Assembly (NCBI RefSeq): GCF_035277725.1
Contig: NZ_DATEJY010000106.1
Span: 14,147 to 78,146, forward strand
From: Dyella_B sp035277725
GTDB lineage: Bacteria > Pseudomonadota > Gammaproteobacteria > Xanthomonadales > Rhodanobacteraceae
Direction of reading: 5' to 3'
DNA: 64,000 nt
Below the pieces are notes generated by a model. It made no database searches. It was not told the origin of the DNA and saw nothing but the letters and a program-made list of their open reading frames with translations. The translations under genes were made by a program, and so were the position numbers. Shown here one piece after another: positions 7,624-16,173 of the stretch; positions within the stretch are counted from its first letter, which is position 1, and every line of letters starts with the position of its first letter.

Positions 7624-9966
7624 CTAATACAAAAACACCGACGCCTCCGACGGCAACACGCGATCACCCGCAAGCTGGCGCGCCTTGCTCTGATATTGCT
7701 CCGCATATGGCATCTGGCCCAGCGCGCGATACACGCAGGCTTGCGCCCACGCCGCGCGCCAATCCACCTGGCTCCAGGTCGACAGCTTGCCGCTGATGGA
7801 GGCGGCGTCTTCCACTTTGCCGGCGGCGATCAACGCCTGCGTGTAAACCTGGGCGACGTCGACGATGAGTTCCGGCACGCCGTATGCATCGGCCTTGCTC
7901 ATGGCTAGCTTCAACTGATCCAGCGCTTGATCGTGCCGGCCTTCGCTCCACGCCTCAGCCGCTTGCGCGCGCAACAGCAGGATATCGATCCATTCGTCCC
8001 GCGCTGGTAGCCCGGCTGCCCAGGTCTGCAAGGCATCGACGGCATCTTTGAATTCCTTCGTCTTGCCGGCGCGCTGCATCACCAGCGCGTTGGTAAGCCA
8101 CGCAGAGGCGTAATCGTGGTTGTCGTTGTTTCTTTCCAGCAGTGGCTTGTCCATCGCCTTGCCGATCCAGGACTGGGCGGCCTGGATATCGTTGCGTTGC
8201 AAGGCGAGCTTGGCCAACAGGACGTAGACCGTATCCTGCAAACCCGGCTCGCCCTGGGGATCGCTTGCAATCTGCGTGAGCACGCTTTCGAGCAGGTCGT
8301 TCGCTTCGGCGGTGCGGCCGTTGTTGGCCAATGCCTGCGCCCGCTCGTAGGCGAGGAGGTGACGGGAAATCCGATCCTCGATACCCCAATGCTTCTGCTG
8401 CAATGGCCAATAAATATCCGTGGCGGCCAGCTCCTCGGCATACTGCAGCAGCATCCGCCGCGCGATGGCCAGTTGCATCAGTATGTCGGGCATCTGCCGG
8501 CGCATGCCCATGCGTTGATATTCATCATAGGCACGCTGCAACACTGGAATGGCCTGCGCAAACTGTCCTCGCCTCATCGCCACTTCTGCTATGGCCCCAT
8601 CCATATCGAGCGCTGCCACGTCATAGGAGTCCAGTGCATAGTTGGCGCGAGCAAGACCGAAATCCGCCTGTGCCTGGTCGAGCTTGCCCTGGACTTTTTC
8701 CAGTTCACCGCGCTGGGCGTAAGCAAAGGCCAGATAGGTTTTGTTGGACTGCTTTTGCAGGAGCGCTACCGCTTCGCTCAAGGCGACGACGCCTTCGGCA
8801 TATTTGTGTTCGCGATAATAGACGTAGTACTGCTGCGCCAGTACCCTGCCGCGCAACGTGGGTTGTTCGTCGGCTGGCAGACGTTGCAACAGATCGGCCA
8901 GCCCCTGCTTGCAAGGAGCGAGTTCGTCCTCGCTGCAATGAAATACAGCTTTGGCATAGTCGAACTCAGGCATCTCGCGAATATTGGCCGGCGCCTTGTC
9001 GATCAGCTCGCGCGCGACGTCGCTGGAACCGGCATTGGTCGCCACGTCGATGCGCATCAGGTATTCCTCCTTGGCATCATCCGTCGTCGGCGCGGCGGGT
9101 CTTACCGCCACGCCCATCTGCGCCAACAGCCGGGTATTGGCCCAGCGCGCAGCGTTCAGCACGTTGTCGGTCGACGATTCCGCCTGCCATGTGCGGCCGT
9201 CGGCCGTGCGGGCATCCAGGTGCACATGCCACTGTTTGTCGACCAGGGTGACCCGTGGATGGATCACCAGGGCGAAGGTGTCCAAGTGCGGATTGCCGCC
9301 GGGCTGGTCGAGCAGGCTCAGCACGGTCTGGCTGCTTTCGACGGGAATCCGTGCGTCGTGCAATTCGTTGGAGAGCAGGCCCATCAGCCCGAAGCGCAAC
9401 CATTTCCAGTCCGCCGGCGCATTCACCTCGGCCGGCAGCACGATCGCCACGCCTTGCCCAAGACGCAAGGGTTGGCGCACGGCCGACCAGCGCCAATATC
9501 CCACCGCGGCGGCAAGCATGCATAGCGCTGCGATCCACAGCGCACGACCTCGCCACGGCGATGGCTGTAAACCTGGCGCAGGCAACGGTTCGACCAGCAC
9601 ATCTGGAGAGGACGCCGGCACCTGCTCGGCAGTTTCGCCGGGCATGTCCGCAACGACCGTGTCGAGCATCCAACGATAACCCACGCGCGGAATGGTGCGG
9701 ATGCAGCGTTGCCCGGCACCGGCATCGCCCAGCGCGCGCCGCAGCCGGACAATGGTTTGCGCCAGCAGGTTGTCACTGACGTCCACGCGCCCCCACACTG
9801 CGGACACCAGCTCGTCCTTGCCGACGGCGCGTTCGCGATGCTCGATCAGATACGTCAGGCAACCGAAAGCGTTGGCCGCGATGGTGACCGCCTCGCCGTT
9901 GCGCGTCAGCTCCCGTGCAACGGGGTCAAGGCAAAAGTCGCCAAAGTAATAGACTCGCTTCCCCAT
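7624..9966 (-). CDS. CadC/ToxR-type membrane transcriptional regulator with TPR periplasmic domain
   Basis: A 780-residue one-component regulator. The N-terminal OmpR-type winged helix is cytoplasmic (about residues 5-103; AVGKDELVSAVWGRVDVSDNLLAQTIVRLRRALGD is the recognition region and TIPRVGYRW the wing). A proline-rich linker follows, then one transmembrane helix (about 142-158, ALWIAALCMLAAAVGYW). A long C-terminal region is alanine/leucine-rich and helical, with TPR-like repeats (about 340-770), presumably in the periplasm. The ATG at 9966 begins just before the domain; an upstream in-frame ATG at 10056 would add 30 residues without family support. It is convergent with satP-porin; a regulatory link is possible but unproven. 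Confidence 0.85.
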   Translation of the reverse strand: MGKRVYYFGDFCLDPVARELTRNGEAVTIAANAFGCLTYLIEHRERAVGKDELVSAVWGRVDVSDNLLAQTIVRLRRALGDAGAGQRCIRTIPRVGYRWMLDTVVADMPGETAEQVPASSPDVLVEPLPAPGLQPSPWRGRALWIAALCMLAAAVGYWRWSAVRQPLRLGQGVAIVLPAEVNAPADWKWLRFGLMGLLSNELHDARIPVESSQTVLSLLDQPGGNPHLDTFALVIHPRVTLVDKQWHVHLDARTADGRTWQAESSTDNVLNAARWANTRLLAQMGVAVRPAAPTTDDAKEEYLMRIDVATNAGSSDVARELIDKAPANIREMPEFDYAKAVFHCSEDELAPCKQGLADLLQRLPADEQPTLRGRVLAQQYYVYYREHKYAEGVVALSEAVALLQKQSNKTYLAFAYAQRGELEKVQGKLDQAQADFGLARANYALDSYDVAALDMDGAIAEVAMRRGQFAQAIPVLQRAYDEYQRMGMRRQMPDILMQLAIARRMLLQYAEELAATDIYWPLQQKHWGIEDRISRHLLAYERAQALANNGRTAEANDLLESVLTQIASDPQGEPGLQDTVYVLLAKLALQRNDIQAAQSWIGKAMDKPLLERNNDNHDYASAWLTNALVMQRAGKTKEFKDAVDALQTWAAGLPARDEWIDILLLRAQAAEAWSEGRHDQALDQLKLAMSKADAYGVPELIVDVAQVYTQALIAAGKVEDAASISGKLSTWSQVDWRAAWAQACVYRALGQMPYAEQYQSKARQLAGDRVLPSEASVFLY

Positions 9967-10141
9967 GCGCGGACCTTGTCGTTGAAGGGCACCTGACCTG
10001 CGCGTTGGATAGCCAAACGGCGGGATGGTTTTGTTGCGTGATACATATCGCAACATTGTTGGGGGATTATCGCAAAGTGTACGCGACCTAGGCCGATGTC
10101 ACGGGGACGAAGCACGCATCTCAATCACGCCAAAAACAGCT

Positions 10142-10166
10142 CCCTCCCCTGTTTGCAAGGGGAGGG
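10142..10166. repeat. CTCCCC/GGGGAG intergenic repeat
   Basis: A short palindrome (CCCTCCCCTGTTTG, then CAAGGGGAGGG) between the CadC-like gene and the efflux operon end. The same motif recurs at 15737, 41086, 50900 and 53391, so this is a dispersed intergenic repeat of the genome. Confidence 0.7.
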
Positions 10167-10196
10167 CTGGGGGCGAATACCAAGTGCACATCTACG

Positions 10197-11642
10197 TTAC
10201 TTCTCGCTGTAACCACCACCCAGCGCATCAATCAACCGGATCGAAAGATCCGCCTGCTGGCTCTGCAACAGCGCCAAACGCTGGTCGGTCAGCAGCAATT
10301 GCTGGCGGCTGGTCAACGGCGTCAGCGGACCGCTTACGCCGCCCTTGTATGCCGCCAACGCATCGCGCCAGCTCTTCTCGGCGTCCTGTTTCGCACGCTG
10401 TTCCAAGGTGATCTGCGTACGCACGGATGCCAGTGCGGAAACCAGATCCGACACTTCGTTCACCGCACCGATCAACTGGCTGTTGTAGTGCGCTACCGCC
10501 GCGTCGTAACGCGCATCCGCGCCGGCAAGATTAGCGCGCAAACGGCCGCCATCGAAGATCGGCAAGCTCAAGGCCGGACCGACCGAATACGTGCGCGCCG
10601 GCAATTGAAACACGTTGGTGCTGCCACCCACGGCAAGAAAACCGGCCATCGCGCTCAGGCTGATGTTGGGCAGGAACTGCGTCTTGGCGGCCTTGATGTC
10701 CTGCGAGGCGGCCTCGACTTGCCAACGTGCAGCAACCAGGTCGGCACGGCGGCCGATCAAATCCACTTGCAGCTGATCCGGTATCGCCACCAGGCCTGCA
10801 TCAAGCATATGTGGACGCGCAATGCTCAAGCCGCGATCCGGCCCCTGCCCCAGCAATACAGAAAGAGCGCTGCGCGCGGCATCGATGGCGCGATCGGCCT
10901 GTGCCTTCTGCTGTTCGGCGCTCGCCGCCTGCGAATCGGCGAAGGCTTCCTGCTGTGTCGTGCCGAGGCCGCCGGCTACCAGCCGACGCGTCAGCCTCAA
11001 GGTCTGCGAGGTGCGTTGCAGTTCGCCTTCGGCGACATCCTGCTCGGCGAAGGCATAACCCAATTGCACGTACGCGCGCGCCACGTTCACCGAGAGCTGG
11101 ATGCGCGCCGCGCGCGCTTCAATCTCCGCCGCACGCGTACGGCCGAGTGCGGCTTCCCATGCATCGCGCTTCCCGCCCCATAGATCGATATCCCAGGAGA
11201 AATTCGCGGTCACGGATTTGCCCCAGGCGAAATGGCCCAGCACATACGGCGGGTAGATCGGGTCCTTCAGGGACAAACGGCTGCCCTCCGCACCCGCTTC
11301 GAGATCGGCGCCCGGCAACCGCGCGGCATAGGCTTCATCCGTCACCGCCTGCGCCTGCCGTGCACGCGCTTGGGCTTCGTCCAGGCTGGGATTGTTCTTG
11401 AGCGCTTCCTCGATCAGCGTGCTCAGCTGCGGATCGCCGAAGCGGGTCCACCAATCCTGCGCCGGCCATGCGGTCGGGCTGAGCGGGACGTTGGCGAAAC
11501 TTTGTTCGCTCTTGAGACTGCGCGCGTCGAGCGTCTTGCCGGTGGGATGCAAACCGCCCGGTGTGGCGCAACCGGCGAGCGCGCCGCATAACGCCAGCGT
11601 GGCGGCAATGGATAAACGGAAAACGGGATTCACGTTACGCAT
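10197..11642 (-). CDS. Outer-membrane efflux lipoprotein, NodT/OprM (TolC) family
   Basis: A 481-residue outer-membrane factor that forms the exit duct of a tripartite pump. The signal peptide ends in a lipobox LAGC (Cys at about residue 24), followed by two repeated TolC/OEP halves. Typical family blocks are WWTRFGDPQLSTLIEEALKNN near the start and ARTYSVGPALSLPIFDGGR in the second half. The ATG at 11642 lies 7 bases after the stop of the HlyD adaptor gene; upstream in-frame codons overlap that gene. Last gene of the MarR-FUSC-DUF1656-HlyD-OMF operon. Confidence 0.93.
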   Translation of the reverse strand: MRNVNPVFRLSIAATLALCGALAGCATPGGLHPTGKTLDARSLKSEQSFANVPLSPTAWPAQDWWTRFGDPQLSTLIEEALKNNPSLDEAQARARQAQAVTDEAYAARLPGADLEAGAEGSRLSLKDPIYPPYVLGHFAWGKSVTANFSWDIDLWGGKRDAWEAALGRTRAAEIEARAARIQLSVNVARAYVQLGYAFAEQDVAEGELQRTSQTLRLTRRLVAGGLGTTQQEAFADSQAASAEQQKAQADRAIDAARSALSVLLGQGPDRGLSIARPHMLDAGLVAIPDQLQVDLIGRRADLVAARWQVEAASQDIKAAKTQFLPNISLSAMAGFLAVGGSTNVFQLPARTYSVGPALSLPIFDGGRLRANLAGADARYDAAVAHYNSQLIGAVNEVSDLVSALASVRTQITLEQRAKQDAEKSWRDALAAYKGGVSGPLTPLTSRQQLLLTDQRLALLQSQQADLSIRLIDALGGGYSEK

Positions 11643-11649
11643 GGCCGCT

Positions 11650-12672
11650 TCACCGTGACTCCGCCAGCGCATCGCCATGCCCGCCAGGGTGCACGATCAG
11701 GGTGGCGGTCTGCCCTGCCACCAGCACCGTGCCGGCCGGCATGTGATCAGTGTCGATGCGCACGCGCACCGGTACACGCTGCGCCAGGCGCACCCAGTTG
11801 AAGGTGGGATTGATGTTGGCGAGCAGATCATTGCCAGTGGGATCTACCGCGCCTGCAATGCCGCGCGCCACGCCTTCCACGGTGCCGCGCAGATGCAGGC
11901 CGCCGCTCATCAGGCGGATGTCGACCGGATCGCCCACGTGCAGGTGCGGCAGCTTGGTTTCTTCGAAATAGCCGTCCACCCAGAACGAGCGGCTGTCGAT
12001 CACCGCAAGACGCGGCGCGCCAGCGCTGGCGTAGTCACCCACGCGCACCAGCAGGTTGGTGACGTAGCCATCCACCGGCGCGCGCACTTCGGTGCGCTGC
12101 AGATTGAGCTCTGCCGTCGCCAACGCTGCCTGCGCCTGCTTCACCGCAGCCTGTGCCTGCTGTTGGGCGGCCGTCGCCTGCTCGATGCCCGCGCGCGCTT
12201 TTTCCCAGGTGGCGCGCGCCGCGTCGGCCGTCGCGCTGGCGTTGGCGATGTCTTCGCTGGATACGACATCCCTCAGGCTCTGGCGGCGCCTGGACTGCGC
12301 CTCGTACATGGCGAAGTTGGCCTTGCTTTGCGTGGTGGTGGCTTTGGCCGCGTCGATGTTCGCCTGCGACGCCACCACGGCGGCTTGTGCAGCGGCGAGA
12401 TTCGCCCTGGCCTGCTCGGCGGCATCTTCATAACGGGGGCGATCGATCACGAACAGTACATCGCCTTTCTTCACCTGCTGGTTGTCCACCACGTTCACCG
12501 CGGTGACCAGCCCGGAGACATCCGGTGCGATGCGCACCACGTTGGCACGGATGCGGCCGTCACGTGTCCAGGGCGAATACATGTAGTGCCGCCACATGCC
12601 ATAACCGATGAACGCGGCGATCAGCACGATGACGGCAGTGATGGCGATGCGGATATAGAGAGTGTTTTTCAT
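11650..12672 (-). CDS. HlyD/EmrA-family periplasmic efflux adaptor (AaeA-like)
   Basis: A 340-residue membrane fusion protein linking the FUSC pump to the outer-membrane duct. One N-terminal transmembrane helix (about residues 8-27) is followed by a biotinyl-lipoyl half motif (RIAPDVSGLVTAVNVVDNQQVKKGD, about 46-70). A long alanine/glutamine-rich coiled-coil hairpin follows (about 85-195), then the second lipoyl half (RTEVRAPVDGYVTNLLVRVGDY) and a beta-barrel domain (about 220-330). The start of WTRDGRIRANVV is typical of AaeA/EmrA adaptors paired with FUSC pumps. The DUF1656 gene precedes it by 25 bases. Confidence 0.93.
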   Translation of the reverse strand: MKNTLYIRIAITAVIVLIAAFIGYGMWRHYMYSPWTRDGRIRANVVRIAPDVSGLVTAVNVVDNQQVKKGDVLFVIDRPRYEDAAEQARANLAAAQAAVVASQANIDAAKATTTQSKANFAMYEAQSRRRQSLRDVVSSEDIANASATADAARATWEKARAGIEQATAAQQQAQAAVKQAQAALATAELNLQRTEVRAPVDGYVTNLLVRVGDYASAGAPRLAVIDSRSFWVDGYFEETKLPHLHVGDPVDIRLMSGGLHLRGTVEGVARGIAGAVDPTGNDLLANINPTFNWVRLAQRVPVRVRIDTDHMPAGTVLVAGQTATLIVHPGGHGDALAESR

Positions 12673-12697
12673 GGGATCAGCGATGAATCATTCAGCG

Positions 12698-12901
12698 TCA
12701 AAAGGTCAGCAGCGCAAGGCCGCCGAATACGCAAATCAGGAAGGCCAGGCGCAACAGCGCCGGATGCCACACGTAGCGGTACAGGCCATAACGGCCGACC
12801 ACCCAGTCGAACAGCAGCAACAACACCACGGCGAGCAGGAACCAGATCAAAAGTCCAGGCACCAGCACGCCACCGAGGGCGATTTCACGCGGCATGGGCA
12901 A
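12698..12901 (-). CDS. DUF1656 small membrane protein (AaeX-like)
   Basis: A 67-residue inner-membrane protein with two hydrophobic helices (about residues 10-32 and 47-66). DUF1656 proteins almost always sit between FUSC pumps and HlyD adaptors, as AaeX does in E. coli aaeXAB; their role is unknown. The gene overlaps the 3' end of the FUSC gene by 17 bases, so it is translationally coupled. The PREIALGGVLVPGLL start matches the family's usual N-terminus, which places a conserved acidic residue before helix 1. Confidence 0.9.
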   Translation of the reverse strand: MPMPREIALGGVLVPGLLIWFLLAVVLLLLFDWVVGRYGLYRYVWHPALLRLAFLICVFGGLALLTF

Positions 12902-15011
12902 CTCCTTGTGCGTTGGGGCGTGCGGGCATGTAAGCGCCGAGCACGGATTGTTCGTCCAGCATGGCCAGGCGCAGCACGTTCAAGTGATTGAGTAGCGGCC
13001 ACATGGCATCGTCGCTGCCGATCATCGCGGTGGTCGCGGCCAGCGCATCGCGCGCATAGGCGTAGGTAGCGGTATCCGGATGCTCGTAAAGCTGGGCGAT
13101 CGCATCGATGGTCCGCTCGATCGCTTCGTGCACGTCTTCGGGCAGCGGGCGGCCGGCCATGTCGTTGCGCAACTCGATCAAGGTCCGCCCGACTTCGTTG
13201 ATGGACAGCATCCATGCCACCTGGTTGCGCGACGCCTGGCTGCCGCGTTCGGTCTGCGCCACGATCTGCCCGAACAAATCGTGATTGACGCTTTCGAAGC
13301 GTGCGCGCAACCCCGGCAGCGGCGCTGTGGCAGCAAGACGCACCTGGCGGCGCAATTGCTCCAGCTGGCGGCGGCGGAGCCACAGGCTGCCGATGGCCGG
13401 CGGAATAAGAGTGAAGGCCAAACCCGTCACGCCCAGGCCGATGAACTGCGCCAAGGTATCGTTCCAGAAAAACACCACGTCGTAATTCATCTGGTTGTGC
13501 ACGACCAGCGTCAGCGTGAAACCCATGCAATAACCCACGCCCTCGCGAGCCGTCATGGGCCACGCCATCATCGCCATGCCGATCATCAGGAAGGGCGCGG
13601 AGGTCGCTACCAGCAGGCCGAAACCGTCCATCAGCGGCAGCACGAAGAACTGGCAGACAAAGCTCGCGCACGTACCCAGTACGAAGCCCAGCGAGGTGTG
13701 CAGCACCCACTGGGTAGGATTGGGCGCGGCAGCAAACAGGCCGGCAAACACCGTTGCCAGCAGCATCGCCGATGCACCGGACGGCCATGCGGAAACAATC
13801 CAATAGAAGCTCAAGGCGCCCATGACGAGCGACGTGCGCACCATCGCCAACGCCGAACCGAGATAGTCATTGCCACGCTCAAAGCGCACGCGTTCCGCCA
13901 CGGCGCCGAACAGCCTGGGTGCCTGCAATTGCGATGCCGTTTCGACGTATGCATAGAGTTCATCGACGAAGCGATCAACCAGCGTGGCGCCGGTATCGAA
14001 ATCGAGCATGTCATAGGCGGAACTCATTTTCGCGCGCAGCATCGCCCGGCGTTCCCGGATCACTTGCCGCGCACTGTCCATACGCGGCAACAACACGCGC
14101 GCCGCGGCGCCAGCCTCGATCGGTGCATCGAGCGCGTCGGCCAATGGCCGGTACAGCTGGATCAGTGCATCGGCTGCTATTTCATGCCCTTTGCGCTTCA
14201 GGCGATTGATCAGGTGATGCAGGGTCTGCAGCGTGGTGGACGTCGCCATGAAGCGCTGGTTCAGCAGCAGCATGTGGCCGCTGCGCGCACGCGCTTCCGG
14301 ATCTTCGAAAATCACCGAACTGCGCAAGTCTTCCACCGCAACCGCATCGCGCACGAAGCGCAGATGCGCGTTCTCCAGATCGGCACGCGCCACCTTGCCG
14401 CACATCGCACGCTGCACGAAATCGATGAAGTTGGCGAACTGGGCGCGACAGATGCGGCGCAGATCGTCGCGGATACGGCTGGGAAACACCACGTCGCTCA
14501 CGGCGGCGGAAACGCCGATGCCCAGCAATACCTCGCTCAGGCGCCACACCACGGAGTGGAACACTTCCAGCGGGTTGTTGATCACCGGCAATGCCACGAT
14601 CGCCGCAGTGTAACCGGCCAGCACGAACGCATAGGATTTGAAATTGCGATACAACGTGGCGCCGCCCGCGCACGCACCGATCCACAGCGACAACGCGGTA
14701 AGAAACAACACGCGCTGCTGCGGAAACAAGGCCACGATCAGGAAGCCCGCCAACGCCCCCACCACGGTGCCGATGGCGCGGTAGAAACTCTTGGCCAGCA
14801 CCATGCCGCTCTGGCGGTTGGCCACGATGATGGTGGTGAGCATCGCCGTCGACGGCTGCGGCAGATCCAGCCGCATCGCCAGCCAGCCGGTGATGTAGAA
14901 GGCGAGCAGCGATTTCGCCACGAACAGCCAGGTGGTGCTCTCCTCGCGCAGGGTCGTCACGAAAACATCGCGCGTGGTGGGGACTGCCGTCGGGATTTCG
15001 GTTACAGACAT
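12885..15011 (-). CDS. FUSC-family efflux pump (AaeB/fusaric-acid-resistance type)
   Basis: A 708-residue inner-membrane transporter with two membrane bundles (about residues 28-180 and 385-530) and soluble segments after each. It matches the FUSC family, which exports aromatic carboxylates such as p-hydroxybenzoate or fusaric acid. The first bundle begins FVAKSLLAFYITGWLAMRLDLPQPSTAMLTTIIVANRQSG, a strongly conserved FUSC block. It is encoded 11 bases after the MarR gene and overlaps the DUF1656 gene, forming a complete pump operon. The substrate cannot be read from sequence; an aromatic acid is the best guess from the family and from MarR control. Confidence 0.93.
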   Translation of the reverse strand: MSVTEIPTAVPTTRDVFVTTLREESTTWLFVAKSLLAFYITGWLAMRLDLPQPSTAMLTTIIVANRQSGMVLAKSFYRAIGTVVGALAGFLIVALFPQQRVLFLTALSLWIGACAGGATLYRNFKSYAFVLAGYTAAIVALPVINNPLEVFHSVVWRLSEVLLGIGVSAAVSDVVFPSRIRDDLRRICRAQFANFIDFVQRAMCGKVARADLENAHLRFVRDAVAVEDLRSSVIFEDPEARARSGHMLLLNQRFMATSTTLQTLHHLINRLKRKGHEIAADALIQLYRPLADALDAPIEAGAAARVLLPRMDSARQVIRERRAMLRAKMSSAYDMLDFDTGATLVDRFVDELYAYVETASQLQAPRLFGAVAERVRFERGNDYLGSALAMVRTSLVMGALSFYWIVSAWPSGASAMLLATVFAGLFAAAPNPTQWVLHTSLGFVLGTCASFVCQFFVLPLMDGFGLLVATSAPFLMIGMAMMAWPMTAREGVGYCMGFTLTLVVHNQMNYDVVFFWNDTLAQFIGLGVTGLAFTLIPPAIGSLWLRRRQLEQLRRQVRLAATAPLPGLRARFESVNHDLFGQIVAQTERGSQASRNQVAWMLSINEVGRTLIELRNDMAGRPLPEDVHEAIERTIDAIAQLYEHPDTATYAYARDALAATTAMIGSDDAMWPLLNHLNVLRLAMLDEQSVLGAYMPARPNAQGVAHAA

Positions 15012-15022
15012 CGGGAATCGCC

Positions 15023-15514
15023 TCAGTCCGCCAATCCGCTCAGAAACTTCTTCAACAGCTTTTCGAGCTGAACCTGCTCGGAAACCTTGAGGTGACGCCC
15101 CTGCTTCGCCAGCAACGTACAGATATCCGGAAGAAGACTGTCGAGCAAAGCCTGTCCTTGCGGCGTCAGGCTCAGTTCGATCTTGCGACGATCATCGGCG
15201 CTGCTGTTGCGGTCGATCAGGCCCTTGTCACACAGCTCGTTGGTCAAGCGCGTGATATTGGCAGACTTCTCGCCCGCGGCATCCGCCAGCTCCGACGGCG
15301 ACATCGTACCGCTGCCCGAGCCGTACAGCATCATCAGCAGGTTGTATTCCGGATGATTGATGCCGTAAGGCTTGAGGCTGGCGTTTGCTTCGTCGTGCAA
15401 CATCTTGTGGATATGCTTGATCAGCCGCACCAGGGTGGCCGGCCGGCGCGGGAAAGCCGGGTAGCGGCGGCAGGTGACGGCGAGGCGCTGTTCGGTAAGG
15501 GCGAAGTCGGCCAT
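15023..15514 (-). CDS. MarR-family transcriptional repressor
   Basis: A 163-residue winged-helix regulator, first gene of the efflux operon. The DNA-binding core spans about residues 50-125: SPSELADAAGEKSANITRLTNELCDKGLIDR is the recognition helix region and SSADDRRKIELSLTPQGQALL the wing with its conserved D-R-R. The start was placed at ATG 15514, 11 bases after an AGGGG-like ribosome site; in-frame ATGs further upstream would run into the operator. Such repressors usually bind a palindrome in their own promoter and release on phenolic ligands; a palindrome is present at 15566-15585. Confidence 0.92.
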   Translation of the reverse strand: MADFALTEQRLAVTCRRYPAFPRRPATLVRLIKHIHKMLHDEANASLKPYGINHPEYNLLMMLYGSGSGTMSPSELADAAGEKSANITRLTNELCDKGLIDRNSSADDRRKIELSLTPQGQALLDSLLPDICTLLAKQGRHLKVSEQVQLEKLLKKFLSGLAD

Positions 15515-15550
15515 GGTGTTGCGACCCCTGGGTTGATAAGGCATGGACTT

Positions 15551-15585
15551 ATAGTACAGATATATATAGTACATAAATGTACTAT
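15551..15585. promoter_or_regulatory. Probable MarR operator upstream of the efflux operon
   Basis: A perfect palindrome ATAGTACAT-N2-ATGTACTAT at 15566-15585, with a further copy of the left half-site (ATAGTACA) at 15551-15558, spaced 15 bases away. The stretch is AT-rich in an otherwise GC-rich region and lies 37-71 bases upstream of the marR start codon. Size, symmetry and position are those of an autoregulatory MarR operator overlapping the promoter. Confidence 0.75.
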
Positions 15586-15621
15586 TTAGTTGCAAACGAC
15601 ATCGTCCTGCGTCGCAACCTC

Positions 15622-16053
15622 AAGGCCCATGGTACTCACTCAGGCATCGTCGTCCCGGCGAAAGCCACGTCTCTTGATCACATCTTTTCCAGCTTGTGAT
15701 CATGCCCGATAACCGCAAAACGCCACAGACCAGTTCCCTCCCCTGCTTGCAGGGGAGGGTTAGGGTGGGGTGCGAGCGCAGCGAGCGGCGGGAGTTACCC
15801 GCCGCCGCAGGTTGATGTTCGCCACATGATTCACACCGCGGCACTCATTGCGACGCTCGGCGGCACGCTAAAGCCCAAGCACCCCCACCCCAACCCTCCC
15901 TTACTCCCGCAGGGAGAGGGCGATCATCGCAAGGCGGGACGCTGGGGCAACATCGGATTTGTGATCTAGAGACAGGCGAAAGCCAGGACGACGGGTTCAA
16001 GGTTTTTTTACGGCAGTCAAGCGAACACCGCCTAAGTGAGTGCCATTGGCCTT
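15622..16053. repeat. Nested inverted-repeat element, about 430 bp (MITE-like or stacked REP insertion)
   Basis: Three inverted-repeat layers share one centre. Outer arms 15622-15645 and 16030-16053 match at 21 of 24 positions (AAGGCC...ACTCACT...AGGC). Middle arms 15648-15681 and 15961-15993 pair at both flanks (CGTCGTCC...GATCAC), with an inverted core GGCGAAAGCC. Inner arms about 15737-15776 and 15879-15922 are CTCCCC-type repeats. No open frame of note lies inside. It fills most of the gap between marR and the next gene. Confidence 0.75.
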
Positions 16054-16173
16054 AATCCTTTTTAAGACGCGCTACAGGAACACGTCAGGTTGAAGGTTTA
16101 TCTCTATGCCATCCGGGCTCGCCACCGCGAACATCCAACAGCCACTACCACCCGCCACCTGGAATCCGACACC

